From positions 2,542,001-2,606,000 of the forward strand of contig OY294046.1 of the NCBI GenBank assembly GCA_958510825.1: a DNA stretch of 64,000 nucleotides, given 5' to 3'. Below are positions 53,962-64,000 of the stretch, piece by piece. The notes below the pieces were generated by a model, which made no database searches, was not told where the DNA came from, and saw only the letters and a program-made list of their open reading frames with translations. This stretch comes from Brachypterus glaber. Taxonomy: Eukaryota > Arthropoda > Insecta > Coleoptera > Kateretidae. Each line of letters opens with the position of its first letter. Positions within the stretch are counted from its first letter, which is position 1. The translations under genes and the position numbers were made by a program.

Positions 53962-56900
53962 ATGGCTTCCGGCGGCATTTCCCTTCAATTTGAAGAATTC
54001 AACCCAACAAATCAAGATTTTGTAATATATAGTGAACGTCTTCAACACTTTTTTAAAGCAAACAATATAAAAGGAGAATTACAAGTTCCCACATTATTAA
54101 GTTTAGTAGGAACAGCCACTTACAAACTCCTAAGAGATCTATGTTTCCCGGAAAAGCCCGCGGATAAGACATTTCTAGAATTAAATGAAATTTTAAGTCA
54201 ACATTTTTGTAATAAAACCAGTGTTTGGAAACAGCGTCGTAAATTTATGGATCTGGTTCAGTTGGAAAACGAGACAGTTACCGAATTTTATACGAAATTA
54301 TTACACGCAGCAAGCGAGTGTAAATTTGACAATCATTTATCGTATATTTTAAAACTGAGATTTTTAACTGGGCTAAAGAAAGATAGGGCGTATGAAAGAC
54401 TTACGGAAGAGGGCGAAAATAGTAGTTTAAAGGATTTATTAGAAATAGCTAGGAAACATGAACAAAAAGGTAATGACGAAGCAGAAGACATCAACTTTGT
54501 ACGCAGACGCAACGGCACAGATGTGCGCAAATTTCAAAGCAGAAAGTTCAAAAACAGAGATGGAAGATCGAGAAGTCGGTCGAGACGACCAATCCAGAGC
54601 CAGCGAGATGAAAACCGAGCAGCGGAGAGCCGGCAACATGGCCAACGTGGCAGTACCACCACCATGACGTTGAGTAACTCTTGTTGTTGTTGCGGGAGAA
54701 GTCATCAGGGCGTTTGCAAATATAGGTTTGCAAAATGTAATGGATGTGGACAGAAAGGACATCTAAGACGAGTATGCAGGAAGAAAAATGTAAATTTCGT
54801 AGATGAAGAAAATTCAGGAAGAAGCGAGAATGAAACTGACTTGTGGTATGTCGATTGTGATGTTTTTAATGTAAACAAAGACCAGGTATGCAAAAACGAT
54901 AATTTTAAAATTGATGTAAATATTTTGAATAAAGATTTTAATATGTTATGTGATACAGGGAGTTCTATATCTGCTTTACCCTTAGAAATTTATAAAAACA
55001 ATTTCAAAAATTTTAAATTAAAATTTGATGATGTTACTTTTCGTACTTATAATAATGCTTATTTTAAACCAAATGGTTATTTTTCAGTTAATGTAAACTT
55101 TATGAATAAAAATAAAAATATAAAATTTTATGTTATAGATGGAGCCAGCGGTTGCATCTTGGGAAGGAATTTCTTGGAGTCTTTCGGGGTAAATCTGCAG
55201 ATGGTGAACCAAATTTCGACACAGTCTAGGATAGAACGGATTATAGAAAATTTTCCCGAGGTTTTCACAGATAAACTAGGAAAATTTAAATTAGGACAAA
55301 TCGATTTACATCTAAAGAAAGATGCGGTACCTGTGTTTCTTAAAAGTCGCAACGTTCCTTTGGCATATAAGAAGAAATTGGATGATGAATTAACACGTCT
55401 AGAAAAGGAAGGTATTATTGAAAAAACAGACACTTCGGACTGGGCCAGCCCTTTGGTAGTGGTTTTGAAAGAAAATCAATCTTTAAGGGTATGTACTGAC
55501 TATAAATCTACTGTAAATAAACACCTAGCTGATATGCAATATCCGTTACCACGTCCGGAAGAAATTTTATTTAAATTAAGGGGAGGAAAAAGATTTACTA
55601 TTTTGGATATGTCACAAGCATATTTACAATTTGAGGTAACTCCTGAAGCTAGTAAAATTTTAACTTGGGCGACACCGAAGGGGCTATTTTTTTGTAAAAG
55701 ATTACCATTTGGGGTAAAAATAGCCAGTTTTGCATTTCAGAAGAAAATAGAGGGTTTACTTTCAGATTTAGATATGGTTGTTAATTTTCTAGATGATATC
55801 ATCATAACGGGAAAAGATGAAATAGAGCACGAGAGTAATTTAAGAAAGGTTTTGGAAAAATTTTCAGCAGCTGGATTAACTTTAAATGTCCAAAAATGCA
55901 GGTTTATGCAGGCAGATTTAGAGGTGCTAGGACATAGATTAACAGAAGAAGGTGTAAAAAGGTCAGAAAAAAAGGTAGAAGCAATTTTGAAAGCGGAAAA
56001 ACCAACAAATATTACCGAGGTAAGATCTTTATTAGGGATGATTAATTATTACTCAAACTCTATTCCGAGAGCCTCAGAACTTTTAAAACCAATTTATAAT
56101 CTTTTAAAAAAAGAAAATGATAATAAAATCTCTTGGAATAAAGATTGTGAGGATGCATTTTTTAAAGTAAAGAAAATTCTAACTTCAGACAGCATTTTAG
56201 TTCATTTTAACCCAGACTTACCGGTTTACCTTTATTCCGACGCTAGTTTAAAAGGTATAAGTGGCATATTGGTTCACAAGATGCCTAACGGTCAAGAAAG
56301 ACCTATTTCCTTTTGTAGTAGAACACTTTCGAAATCAGAAGAAAATTGGCCTCCAGTTCATTTAGAAGGTTTAGCAATTTACTATTCACTTAATAAATTT
56401 TATCAATTTTTGCATGGATTAAAATTTTTTATTAAAACTGATGCAAAAACTCTAGTTTCCCTATTTAAACATGATAGAAAAATGCCAGCTATGTATATAA
56501 ACCGTTTACAGCGTTGGAATGTTTTTTTGAGTAATTTTAATTACGAAATAAGTCATGTTTCGGGTTCACAAAATTTAATTGCAGATTATCTTTCTAGAAA
56601 ACCTATTAAAAAGTCAATTAAAAACGATAAAGGTGATTATTTAATGTTTACTGAAAAATGTGACGATTGGCCTTTAAATAACGAAGCAATGATAGAAGCA
56701 ACCAAAAATGACAGAGAGCTAAGTGAGGTTATGAATTACGTCAAAACAAACAGATGGCCAGATAAGGTTAGAGAAGAATTAAAGAGTTATAAGGCAAGAA
56801 AAGATGAACTAACGATGGAAAAAGGCATATTATTATGGGGATACCGAGTAATAGTCCCGAAGAAGCTAAGAAAACAAGTATTGGAAGAATTACATGGACA

Positions 56901-58338
56901 GAACCATTTTGGGTGTAATAAAACAAAATACTTAGCGAGAGCGTATGTCTACTGGCCAAATATTGACGAATCTATAGAGAAAGAGTGCAAAAATTGTATA
57001 TTTTGCCTAGAAAACAGTCACATGCCACCGAAAAACAAGTTAACTCCGTGGAAGTTAGAAACTAGACCATGGGCTAGATTGAATGCAGATTACTGTCAAC
57101 TGGAAGGTAAAGATTATTTGGTGATGACAGACGCGTACACCAAATGGCCTGAAATAATACCTATGAGAGGTCTGACATCAATAGAACTGGAAGAAAAACT
57201 GAAGGAAATCTATGCAAGGTGGGGATTACCCAAGGAAATCATTTTCGATAACTCCACAACTTTCAAAGCAAGTAATATCCAAGAATTTCTGAGAAGAAAT
57301 GGTGTTAAGGTATCATATTCACCACCTTATCATCAAGCCAGTAATGGAGGTAGTGAGAAAAGTGTCCAGACTTTTAAACGCAATATGAAAGCAAGATTGA
57401 GTGACCCAAGAAACAAAGGAAAAACAACAAACATGATTTTATCAGAATACCTGTTCTCGTACAGAATAACACCACATTGCAGTACAAAAAAGTCACCGAG
57501 TGAACTAATGTTGGACAGAAAACTACGAACAAGGTTGGATATGCTAAGAGAAAACCCAGAAAGTGAAAGAAAAGACGGAAAAGTTACGTCAAACTTGAGA
57601 AAAGAACAAGAAAGACAAAAGAAGTACCACAGAGGGGGAAATAGAAGTCTAGAAGTGGGAGAAAAAGTAATGGTAAGGGAATATAAAATAAACCAAACAA
57701 AAAAATGGGTAAAAGCCACAGTAACAGAGAAATTAGGAAATAGTGTATACAACTGTAGACTGGAAAATGGAAATATTTACAAAAGACATATAGACCAGAT
57801 CATAAGAAGAGGTGAAAACCAAAATTTGACAGAAGGAGAAGTGAAACCTAAAATTTTTGAAGAAAATAAAGAAAACAACAGCATAACTAGGTATAAAACA
57901 CTTTATATTTTTCCAGAACAATCTACTCCTGAAACTCCACCCCAAGACGACCCAGAAAACCACCAGGGGCTGGAACCCCCAGTGCCTACTGAAAATCACC
58001 AAGACACAGAAGGGCCTCCAACAGAACCATCCCGAAAGACCCCACTGGAGATTCCTACCCAGAATGCACTTAAGGCGAGCAAAAATATAACTGGGGTAAG
58101 CAATATAGCAAATAAAAATGACATAACTGTACCTGGCAGTTCAAAATTTGTAAATTTAAATGTAAAAAGTGACAATGTTTTAAATGAATGTAAAAATGAC
58201 CAAATTTCTAAAAGAAATATTAATATAGAAAAAACAATTAGTCCAGTAACCTTTCATGGTAAAACTTTTACCAGGACAGGACGGGAAATAATTAAACCTA
58301 AAAGATTCAAAGATTTTGTTGATAATTGTATAGACTAA
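53962..58338 (+). CDS. Gag-Pol polyprotein of the Ty3/gypsy element
   Basis: The 1458-codon single frame starts 63 nt after the 5' LTR. Gag covers about residues 1-290, with a basic Arg/Ser region and two zinc knuckles: a compact CxxC-x3-H-x3-C at 241-252 and a canonical CCHC at 259-272. The aspartic protease has DTG at 331-333 and ILGRNF at 399-404. Reverse transcriptase spans about 430-690, with Asp549 (LDMSQAY) and the FLDD motif Asp611-Asp612. RNase H starts at YSDAS (Asp760) and includes HLEGLA, KTDAK and IADYLSR. Integrase has an HHCC finger (His978, His982, CKNCIFC) and a DD35E core at Asp1043, Asp1096 and Glu1132. The C-terminal tail of about 250 residues is Pro/Asn-rich; I see no chromodomain. 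All catalytic residues are present and there is no internal stop. Confidence 0.95.
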   Translation: MASGGISLQFEEFNPTNQDFVIYSERLQHFFKANNIKGELQVPTLLSLVGTATYKLLRDLCFPEKPADKTFLELNEILSQHFCNKTSVWKQRRKFMDLVQLENETVTEFYTKLLHAASECKFDNHLSYILKLRFLTGLKKDRAYERLTEEGENSSLKDLLEIARKHEQKGNDEAEDINFVRRRNGTDVRKFQSRKFKNRDGRSRSRSRRPIQSQRDENRAAESRQHGQRGSTTTMTLSNSCCCCGRSHQGVCKYRFAKCNGCGQKGHLRRVCRKKNVNFVDEENSGRSENETDLWYVDCDVFNVNKDQVCKNDNFKIDVNILNKDFNMLCDTGSSISALPLEIYKNNFKNFKLKFDDVTFRTYNNAYFKPNGYFSVNVNFMNKNKNIKFYVIDGASGCILGRNFLESFGVNLQMVNQISTQSRIERIIENFPEVFTDKLGKFKLGQIDLHLKKDAVPVFLKSRNVPLAYKKKLDDELTRLEKEGIIEKTDTSDWASPLVVVLKENQSLRVCTDYKSTVNKHLADMQYPLPRPEEILFKLRGGKRFTILDMSQAYLQFEVTPEASKILTWATPKGLFFCKRLPFGVKIASFAFQKKIEGLLSDLDMVVNFLDDIIITGKDEIEHESNLRKVLEKFSAAGLTLNVQKCRFMQADLEVLGHRLTEEGVKRSEKKVEAILKAEKPTNITEVRSLLGMINYYSNSIPRASELLKPIYNLLKKENDNKISWNKDCEDAFFKVKKILTSDSILVHFNPDLPVYLYSDASLKGISGILVHKMPNGQERPISFCSRTLSKSEENWPPVHLEGLAIYYSLNKFYQFLHGLKFFIKTDAKTLVSLFKHDRKMPAMYINRLQRWNVFLSNFNYEISHVSGSQNLIADYLSRKPIKKSIKNDKGDYLMFTEKCDDWPLNNEAMIEATKNDRELSEVMNYVKTNRWPDKVREELKSYKARKDELTMEKGILLWGYRVIVPKKLRKQVLEELHGQNHFGCNKTKYLARAYVYWPNIDESIEKECKNCIFCLENSHMPPKNKLTPWKLETRPWARLNADYCQLEGKDYLVMTDAYTKWPEIIPMRGLTSIELEEKLKEIYARWGLPKEIIFDNSTTFKASNIQEFLRRNGVKVSYSPPYHQASNGGSEKSVQTFKRNMKARLSDPRNKGKTTNMILSEYLFSYRITPHCSTKKSPSELMLDRKLRTRLDMLRENPESERKDGKVTSNLRKEQERQKKYHRGGNRSLEVGEKVMVREYKINQTKKWVKATVTEKLGNSVYNCRLENGNIYKRHIDQIIRRGENQNLTEGEVKPKIFEENKENNSITRYKTLYIFPEQSTPETPPQDDPENHQGLEPPVPTENHQDTEGPPTEPSRKTPLEIPTQNALKASKNITGVSNIANKNDITVPGSSKFVNLNVKSDNVLNECKNDQISKRNINIEKTISPVTFHGKTFTRTGREIIKPKRFKDFVDNCID

Positions 58339-59130
58339 TTATTTTTTCTATAAAGTTTATTGTTGAGATAAATTGACATTTTTATAAAATTTATTTTAAA
58401 GTTAACTATTTTATTTTATATAAAGTTCAGATATTTTTTTTATTTTCAAGATTTTTTTTAATTTTCAAGATTTTTAAAGAAAAACAAAAAAATTTTTTTT
58501 TCTCGTTTCTATGGAAAGAAAAACTAATTTGTATAACTTAATTTTACTGAAATAAAAACCAACTCACACTGAGTTACAAAAACAATTAATAAACTTGACT
58601 TTAAAATAAATAATATACCTATATTTTTTTTAAATAATTTTTTTTGATAGGAAAATAAAATACAAAATTTCATTAAATAATATTTATTTAAATATAACAC
58701 ACTAAAAATATCCTACCTGAAATAAACAATTTTATAACTCTAAGTTACAAAACTTAAAAACTAAATATTTAATTATTTTTTTATATAAATTACTAAAAAC
58801 AAAAATAAAATTGTAAAAAGTTACGTAAGGTCACACAATACCTAGTGATGTTTTAAATTAAGCCATCACATCGGTGTAACATTACATAACAAAAGAAGGG
58901 GAGAGTAGGGATATAGGATACATATCAAATAAAACAAAAGGTAAATATTTAAATAATGTTTATTTGATCGAAAATATAAAAATGAAATTAGTTAACAATT
59001 GTTAGTACAATACTTACCTGTAAAATACCATACTTACTTGTTTGTTTACCATATTAGTAATGTTAGTGAAATGTTAATTGTTGAACTTACATTTAAGTTA
59101 AACATTTAAATAAAAGGGTATACAAACAAT
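58339..59130 (+). other. 3' untranslated part of the retrotransposon
   Basis: Very AT-rich sequence between the pol stop and the polypurine tract, with no open frame of note and no env-like gene. Confidence 0.7.
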
Positions 59131-59141
59131 TAGTAGGGGGG
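59131..59141 (+). promoter_or_regulatory. Polypurine tract
   Basis: TAGTAGGGGGG directly precedes the 3' LTR; a purine run in this position primes plus-strand DNA synthesis in LTR elements. Confidence 0.75.
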
Positions 59142-59369
59142 TGTAATATCCCGGCGCATGCGCATCGGATCGTGCGCATCCAAGCGCCGTCTTGACGGAC
59201 ATATATCCGTTAGTCAGTATTCTAGTCACGTAGTGTCAAGTCGATATATATATGTATATTTGTATGTCTGTGTGTGGCCACCGTTAGTTATAATAAATGT
59301 ATTAAAGATACATGTTGAAGTTTCCTATACTAATCCATATTCTACTACCACTAACCACCAGTTATTACA
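59142..59369 (+). repeat. 3' LTR
   Basis: 228 bp, identical to the 5' LTR by eye. The AATAAA at 59292-59297 is a polyadenylation signal candidate. Followed by the target duplication AAATG. Confidence 0.95.
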
Positions 59370-59374
59370 AAATG

Positions 59375-60012
59375 TTTTTTTTAAAGAAAAAAAAAACTGT
59401 TTATTTTTTTACCCAACGTTTCTTTAGTGGGGGGGTTTGGCAGCTATAGCGCGTATTTATGGGGGGGTAACTTACCCGGGTAAGTAAGTAAAGAAGATTT
59501 GGGTTGGGGAGAAGGTCAAATATTACAAACACTTTTTTTAGTCTAAAATTACAACTTCCCCTTGACAAAAAGTCAATAAACTAAAAAAAAAACGTTCCCA
59601 GTAGGTACCACTTAAATTACATACAGGATTTACCGTTAGTAATACTTTCCCTTTTATCGAGTAATTCGCTCTAGAGGCGATTTGACGTGGAAGCAGTCAC
59701 CAGGGTTTAAAAATTACAGGTGCGGGTTGTTAATTCTAAAAATTCAAAACCAGGTAGAATTTATTACAAGAAATTGTTAAGATTTAGTCTTCAGCTCCAA
59801 GCGTTCTCGAATTATCGTGTCACAATTTTTCCCAGACATAATGATAAAATTGTTGAATTTTTATATTATTACATATCTTCACGGCTTGTTTCTTCATTAC
59901 CTACCTCAAGCTGGTAAATTTTAAGTGTTTCAAGTGGTTTTGACTTTTTTTAAATAGATTAAATTTTTTAAAAGAGAACCATGTGGTACTTTTAGAACTC
60001 ACATAAATATCT
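59375..60012. other. Non-coding interval
   Basis: No gene is seen. A degraded phrase P block lies at about 59775-59840 (CAAGCGTTCTCGAATTATCG, then TTTTTCCCAGACAT). Confidence 0.45.
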
Positions 60013-60294
60013 TTATCCAATACATACAGATAATAAGACAATTACCAGCTTTATTTTAAGTAGATAAACTCAATAATAACCCCCGCGTGGCTTTTACTTT
60101 ATTGAGTGGATAATTATTTATTTTACCCACTCAACTGTCACTTGTCAAATTATTTTCTTGTAAATGTCATTAATATTTTTAATAAAAATATGAATTCCGA
60201 AGTTTTTTATTGGATAAAACCTTGTATGGCACTCATGGGTAAACCGATATTGCCCTCTCGAAAATTACTTTACTCACTAGTACCATAAATAACT
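60013..60294. mobile_element. Family H element, copy 5 (hairpin deleted)
   Basis: Same ends as the other copies, but about 50 bp are missing after CTCTCGAAAATTA, exactly the loop and one arm of the internal hairpin. The frame at 60106-60288 is chance. Confidence 0.78.
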
Positions 60295-60538
60295 ATTAAA
60301 AACGCATCACCCACTCAAAACTAATGTGGATTGTATTTTTGCTGACAACAAAAATAAAATATTATTTTCCCCGAGAAATTTGAGTTAGAAAAAAAATGTA
60401 TTGCTTTTTTACGTTTCTCTATGTTTTATATCAGCCGTCTCGAATGAGCGAGAAAAAAAAATGATAATAAAATGTTTTGTGTAATTTTATTTTACCTTTC
60501 AGGTGATTTTTAAATTTTTCTTCTATTATGAATAACAA

Positions 60539-61402
60539 CCCAGTCCGCACATATATGGATGCAACATGGTAAAGAAAGATTTTTTAGGTAACATGTGCCA
60601 TATTACATGAGACATAACATACATATGTATGCTACATAACATGCCCTATAACAGAAAGATTTTTTACGTTACATGTGCCATATTGCATAAGATGTAACAT
60701 ACATATGTATGGTACATAACATGCAATATTGCATGTTATGTATCATATATATGGTACGAGAACATACACGATACATAAAATGTTATGAATTCAATACTAA
60801 ATATGGCGTCTATATTATTTTAATTTTTATAGGTTAGAATCACTAATATTCTTAAAATTGTTGTTAATAATAAAAGTTTTACCCTTAAGTAGTAGAAACG
60901 CATGTATTTTTAGACAACTAAACCGATTTTAGATAATTTTAGACAAAAAATTAAAATATATATATTTTTTTAAAATGATTATTTGCTATTTTTTCTCTAA
61001 AAATTGGCTTTTTATGTGGCCCATGATTTTTAAGCCTGGTAGAAAGTTTGCTTTCACAGTAAAAATGCACATCGTATAAGAATTTTGCCTGATGGATGCT
61101 ACATATAAAGATATTTATATACTTTAATTATTAGGTTTATCAAAAAGACGTAAAAATGTTCACCATGTCTAAATCTATGATGCACTCCATAACAAGTAAA
61201 ATTCGGAAACGCCTACTTTTATTGTTATGTACCTAGTATGTATCTGATATGTAGCATGTTATGTAGCTGATACATAACTTGAGGCGGAATTGTTAAAGTC
61301 CAAGGACTATACATGGACTATAAAAATTACATGTCTGCAACATCACATAGAACAGTGGTTATGTACCTGCTATGTTCCTGCCATGTATTTGTGTTGACTG
61401 GG
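60539..61402. mobile_element. Element with CCCAGTC ends and ACATAACATG-word interior
   Basis: The left end CCCAGTCCGCACATATATGG is inverted as a CAAATACA..GACTGGG-type right end (about 20 of 24 positions by eye). The interior is full of palindromic words such as ACATAACATACATATGTATG, TAACATGTGCCATATT and their complements near both ends. No frame. No convincing target duplication. Confidence 0.55.
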
Positions 61403-61569
61403 AAGAAAGTTACCTATGTCTAGAAATAATTTTTTACATTTTGGGGGTAAGGGGGGGCGCTAAAAAAAAATGATAATAACATTTTTTGTTTAGTTTTATT
61501 TAACGTTTTATGTGGGTCTTAAACTTTTCTCTATTGTAAATAATAACAAAATTACGACCAATTACCCTT

Positions 61570-61672
61570 GGGTAATATAAAAAAACATCTGCATACCAAA
61601 TTTAAAGTCGCTAGCTCAAAGCGTTCTTAAGTTATCGTGGATACAGACAGATAGACCGACCGACAGACAGAT
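61570..61672 (+). repeat. Dispersed phrase P with GACC/GACA run
   Basis: CTGCATACCAAATTTAAAGT, GCTAGCTCAAAGCGTTCTTA, AGTTATCGTGG, then GACAGATAGACCGACCGACA. Confidence 0.72.
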
Positions 61673-61798
61673 ATTATTTTTTGTTGCTTATTTTGATTTT
61701 TCTCGTCGTTTAAGCAAAAAAAAATTTTTATTTTTTTTATCACAATACTTTCTTTTATGAGAAAGTAAAAAACATTTTCGTGGAAAAAAAATTCTGTC

Positions 61799-61912
61799 GG
61801 TCTCCTGGTACCTTGACAGATAACTCGAGAACGGTTTGAGCTAAAGACTTTAAATTTGTACCATAGGTTGCTTATCCAAAGTTCTAGGCTGGGATTGTTT
61901 TTGGTAAAAATC
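61799..61912 (-). repeat. Dispersed phrase P, reversed, facing the copy at 61570
   Basis: Read on minus: CAATCCCAGCCTAGAACTTT, GGATAAGCAACCTATGGTAC, AAATTTAAAGTCTTTAGCTC, then CGTTCTCGAGTTATCTGTCA. It is oriented toward the plus copy 130 bp away, giving a tail-to-tail pair. Confidence 0.72.
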
Positions 61913-62194
61913 AAGGTGGGGTAAGGGGGTATAATGGGATAAAAACTATTTAAAAAAAATATATTTTTTAGTGTTCGAATAAACTTTTTTTGAAAAAAAA
62001 AATTTTTGATTTTTTTTTGAAATTTTTTTTTTTGTTTTTACAGCAGCATTAATCCCAGTTTTGTATCAGAGATTTAATTAAATGGGTTAACCCATCGAGC
62101 ATGAACGCTATACTTCCGCACTTTTTGTACCGAAGTAACTTCAACCTATACTTTTCAAGATAACAATATCTTTGACTAAAGTACATAAAAATGC

Positions 62195-62230
62195 CTTGAT
62201 AAAGATAAAAATCGTCAACTAATCATTTTA
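62195..62230 (+). promoter_or_regulatory. Weak core promoter candidate for the 62272 gene
   Basis: GATAAAGATAAAAATC lies about 20-30 bp upstream of TCATTT (62224-62229), which fits the insect initiator TCAKTY. An ATG follows within 50 bp. The match is suggestive only. Confidence 0.25.
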
Positions 62231-62271
62231 TTAAAACTTTAGTTGTGAATTGTTTCGATATTTTTCCAAAA

Positions 62272-62508
62272 ATGATTATATTTGCATTTTTGACCGTGGC
62301 CGTTGCTTTAATCACGTACAATGTTTTGATGGTAGATCCGCCTAAAATATTTGATATTTATCATCAGCCTGGAAAATGGTACTACGTAAAATACGCTGTT
62401 ATGTATACAATAATATCGCTTCAAAGACTGTCCAATAAATTTTCAAAAAAAAACATTTTTGATGGAAAAAAATTGGATACTTTGAAGCAGCTGTCTAGTC
62501 ATGAAAAG
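62272..62508 (+). CDS. First coding exon, phosphoenolpyruvate-synthase-like protein (N terminus)
   Basis: The frame is open from the ATG at 62245. I prefer the ATG at 62272 because it begins directly with a hydrophobic anchor (MIIFAFLTVAVALITYNVL), as expected for an N-terminal membrane or signal-anchor segment. Then come DPPKIFDIYHQPGKWYYVKY and KLDTLKQLSSHEK, up to a donor AAG/GTAAAA at 62508/62509, phase 0. The layout and exon 2 resemble the insect proteins annotated as phosphoenolpyruvate-synthase-like, whose catalytic domains lie further downstream and are not in this window. Identity is from memory of family patterns; the exon itself is well supported by frame, splice site and coherence with exon 2. 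Nothing can be said about its enzymatic activity from this part. Confidence 0.8.
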
Positions 62509-62521
62509 GTAAAATACTGTC

Positions 62522-63334
62522 CCCTAGTAGAAATTTAACGTTAGAATAACGTTTTTCTAACGTTAGAAAACTGTATAAAAGTTCATATAAAATATGTGTA
62601 AATGTCCCGCTTTTTAACGTTAGAATCAAACGTTAGTTACAAACGTTAATCTAACGTTAGATTTTTAAGTTAGAAATACGCTATAAGTACGTTTAATTTC
62701 CAACTTTCGGAGGGGGCGTGCCCAACTAGGAAATTTCTACCTGCATTATAAAATGGCAGCTGGAGACAAATTTATTCATATAAATAAATCTTAAAGTATT
62801 TTAGCAATCATAATATTTTTAAACATAATTTCATTTATTTATAAAATAGACATCTTTTTAGGTGGCCCTAATTATATTTCGGGTAATATGCTGTTATATT
62901 CGATAAATACGTTTACCTCTCAGAAAAACTTTATATTTAGTTAGTTAATATTTATTTATACATAAAATATTTTTTCAATTATAGTACAGCGTTGCCAGAC
63001 TTACTATAATTTTGACTTTTGGCGGATATTTTTTTAAACTTTAATAAATAATTATCAAACCTAGGCACATAGCTGTCTGAAATGAGTATTTTCTACTATA
63101 GCTTACGTATTAATAATGGAAATTCAAAAAATATTTAAAGTTAGAATAAGGTTAGAATTTAGTTGGGAAACTAACGTTAGATTTATGAATTTATTACCGT
63201 TTTTGTCAAACGTTAGTTTTTAAGGTTAGATTTATATATTTTATAACGTTTTTGTATAACGTTTGAGACTAAACATAAAAATGTCACTAATCTAATGTTA
63301 TGTTAAGTTAGATTTATGTACTTTTCTACCAGGG
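62522..63334. mobile_element. Intronic element with CCCTAGTAGAAA ends and TAACGTTAG words
   Basis: The left end CCCTAGTAGAAA and right end TTTCTACCAGGG are inverted with one mismatch. TAACGTTAG or close forms occur many times at 62537-62665 and 63120-63310. It starts 13 bp after the splice donor of exon 1. The ends resemble those of the CCC(A/T)GGTAGCAA elements. No frame. Confidence 0.65.
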
Positions 63335-63364
63335 TTGCTTCAAAATTAATACCCACAAGTTCAT

Positions 63365-63815
63365 TAAAATACACAGATTAACTTTTAGCTACCTCAAAAT
63401 TGCTATATAGGTTGGTATATAGGGGTTTTTGGGGTTGCTAAAAGTTAATCTGATAATAAAAAAATTCTAACTCCACCCCCTGAGGGGCGGGGGGTAGTTT
63501 TCGTGAAAATTAGTATATTGGGGGTTTTAAGGTTGCTGAAAGTAAATCTGATAATAAAACAATTATAACTCCAACCCCTGAGGGACGGGGGTAGTTTTCT
63601 TCAAAATTGACATATTGGGGTTTTTGAGGTCACTAAAACTAAATCTTAAAATAAAAATTTCCTAAATCCAGCCCCTGAGGGGCGGGGAGTTGTTTTCGTG
63701 AAAATTGGTATATTGGGGTTTTTAAGGTTACTGAAATTGAATCTGACAATAAAAAATCCATTTCACGCGCGGAGGTGAAATGGGAAATGTTTTTTACTGG
63801 GTAGTGTATTTTATT
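63365..63815. repeat. 98-bp tandem repeat element, copy 2
   Basis: About four units with TATATTGGGGTTTTTAAGGT, AATCTGATAATAAAA and CCCCTGAGGGGCGGGG recur every 97-99 bp and end at ACGCGCGGAGGTGAAATGGG and TTTACTGGGTAGTGTA. It is the reverse of 33815-34230. It lies in intron 1 just upstream of exon 2. Confidence 0.8.
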
Positions 63816-63848
63816 TTTGGTTTTTGGAATAATTTATACTTCTTTTAG

Positions 63849-64000
63849 GCATTTGATGCTGTCTTTTTTCAAGCAGTCTCCCAAGATGGCTTCTACATAT
63901 GTGGGGGCACAGAAAGAAGACATCAGTCTAAAGTAAATGGGTTGATGTACATAGGCATACCCGAAATGGGCTTTTTATTGAGCGAAAAATTACCCAACAC
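63849..64000 (+). CDS. Second coding exon (runs off the window), PEP-synthase-like protein
   Basis: The acceptor ATACTTCTTTTAG precedes 63849. The exon continues exon 1 in phase 0 and is open to the window end (50 codons plus two bases): FDAVFFQAVSQDGFYICGG, then ERRHQSKVNGLMYIG, then GFLLSEKLPN. A pattern of xDAxFFxxxxxDG, G-xRRH and a L-x-S-x-KLP end is what I recall from insect phosphoenolpyruvate-synthase-like proteins ahead of their ATP-binding and phosphohistidine domains. No catalytic motif is reached. Confidence 0.8.

Larger units (their letters stand above)
53671..59369 (+). mobile_element. Complete Ty3/gypsy LTR retrotransposon (Mag-like)
   Basis: The 5.7-kb element has 228-bp LTRs starting TGTAATATCC and ending TTATTACA. 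The two LTRs match at every base by eye, and AAATG flanks the element (53666-53670 and 59370-59374). The short leader holds a primer-binding site candidate. One uninterrupted gag-pol frame follows, then an AT-rich 0.8-kb tail and a purine tract before the 3' LTR. Domain order PR-RT-RNaseH-IN makes it Ty3/gypsy; the gag-pol fusion without frameshift and the two zinc knuckles fit the Mag lineage. No env frame. The identical LTRs mean a very recent insertion, and nothing seen would prevent activity. Confidence 0.95.

Overview
The window looks like nuclear DNA of an insect. It is strongly AT-rich, has short exons with GT..AG borders separated by kilobases of transposon-filled intron, and carries several families of miniature inverted-repeat elements (MITEs) plus one intact Ty3/gypsy retrotransposon. 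A beetle or another transposon-rich insect is my guess; nothing in the sequence fixes the species. I see no bacterial genes, no rRNA or tRNA gene, and no CRISPR array.

Host genes. (1) A minus-strand gene runs right to left through about the first 28 kb. Six internal exons are joined by consistent splice sites and reading phase: 28197-28425, 27264-27287, 26311-26400, 25111-25152, 13443-13484 and 11939-12056. A separate ATG-containing exon at 2571-2783 ends in the same phase (0) as the last of these and may be an alternative first exon. The Ser-rich protein ends here at the start of an acidic, heptad-like stretch. It reminds me of the nuclear fallout / Rab11-FIP3/4 family, but that identity is tentative. 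A possible 5' UTR exon with a good donor lies at about 52.2-52.45 kb. (2) A plus-strand gene begins near 62.2 kb. Its first two coding exons, 62272-62508 and 63849 to beyond the window end, resemble the N terminus of the insect phosphoenolpyruvate-synthase-like proteins, with an N-terminal membrane anchor.

Mobile DNA. At 53671-59369 there is a complete, apparently very young Ty3/gypsy element: 228-bp LTRs that match base for base, a 5-bp target duplication, a single open 1458-codon gag-pol frame, and intact protease, RT, RNase H and integrase motifs. The rest of the window is a nested patchwork. It contains hAT-type MITEs with exact 8-bp duplications, TA-duplicating elements, TAA-duplicating PIF/Harbinger-type elements, a TTAA element, long fold-back elements, a SINE-like element with a (TAC)n tail, and several uncharacterised dispersed repeats. 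Empty sites in sister copies allow several insertions to be ordered in time.

The most unusual region is 35.45-42.0 kb. A hAT-type MITE there has been hit twice: once by another MITE, and once, in its own TA microsatellite, by a roughly 5.7-kb element with imperfect inverted ends and repeated subterminal GAAGCCC words. That element holds a 4.7-kb satellite array of about 31 monomers of about 152 bp, most of it organised as a B-A-A trimer of about 455 bp, and it keeps a first-exon-like relic reading inward from its right end.

A second unusual family has four copies. It carries a short conserved frame resembling the N-terminal core-binding region of tyrosine recombinases, which stops at a shared TGA where the family normally has Trp. 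A third recurring feature is a phrase of about 110 bp, scattered about ten times and usually followed by GACA/GACC repeats.
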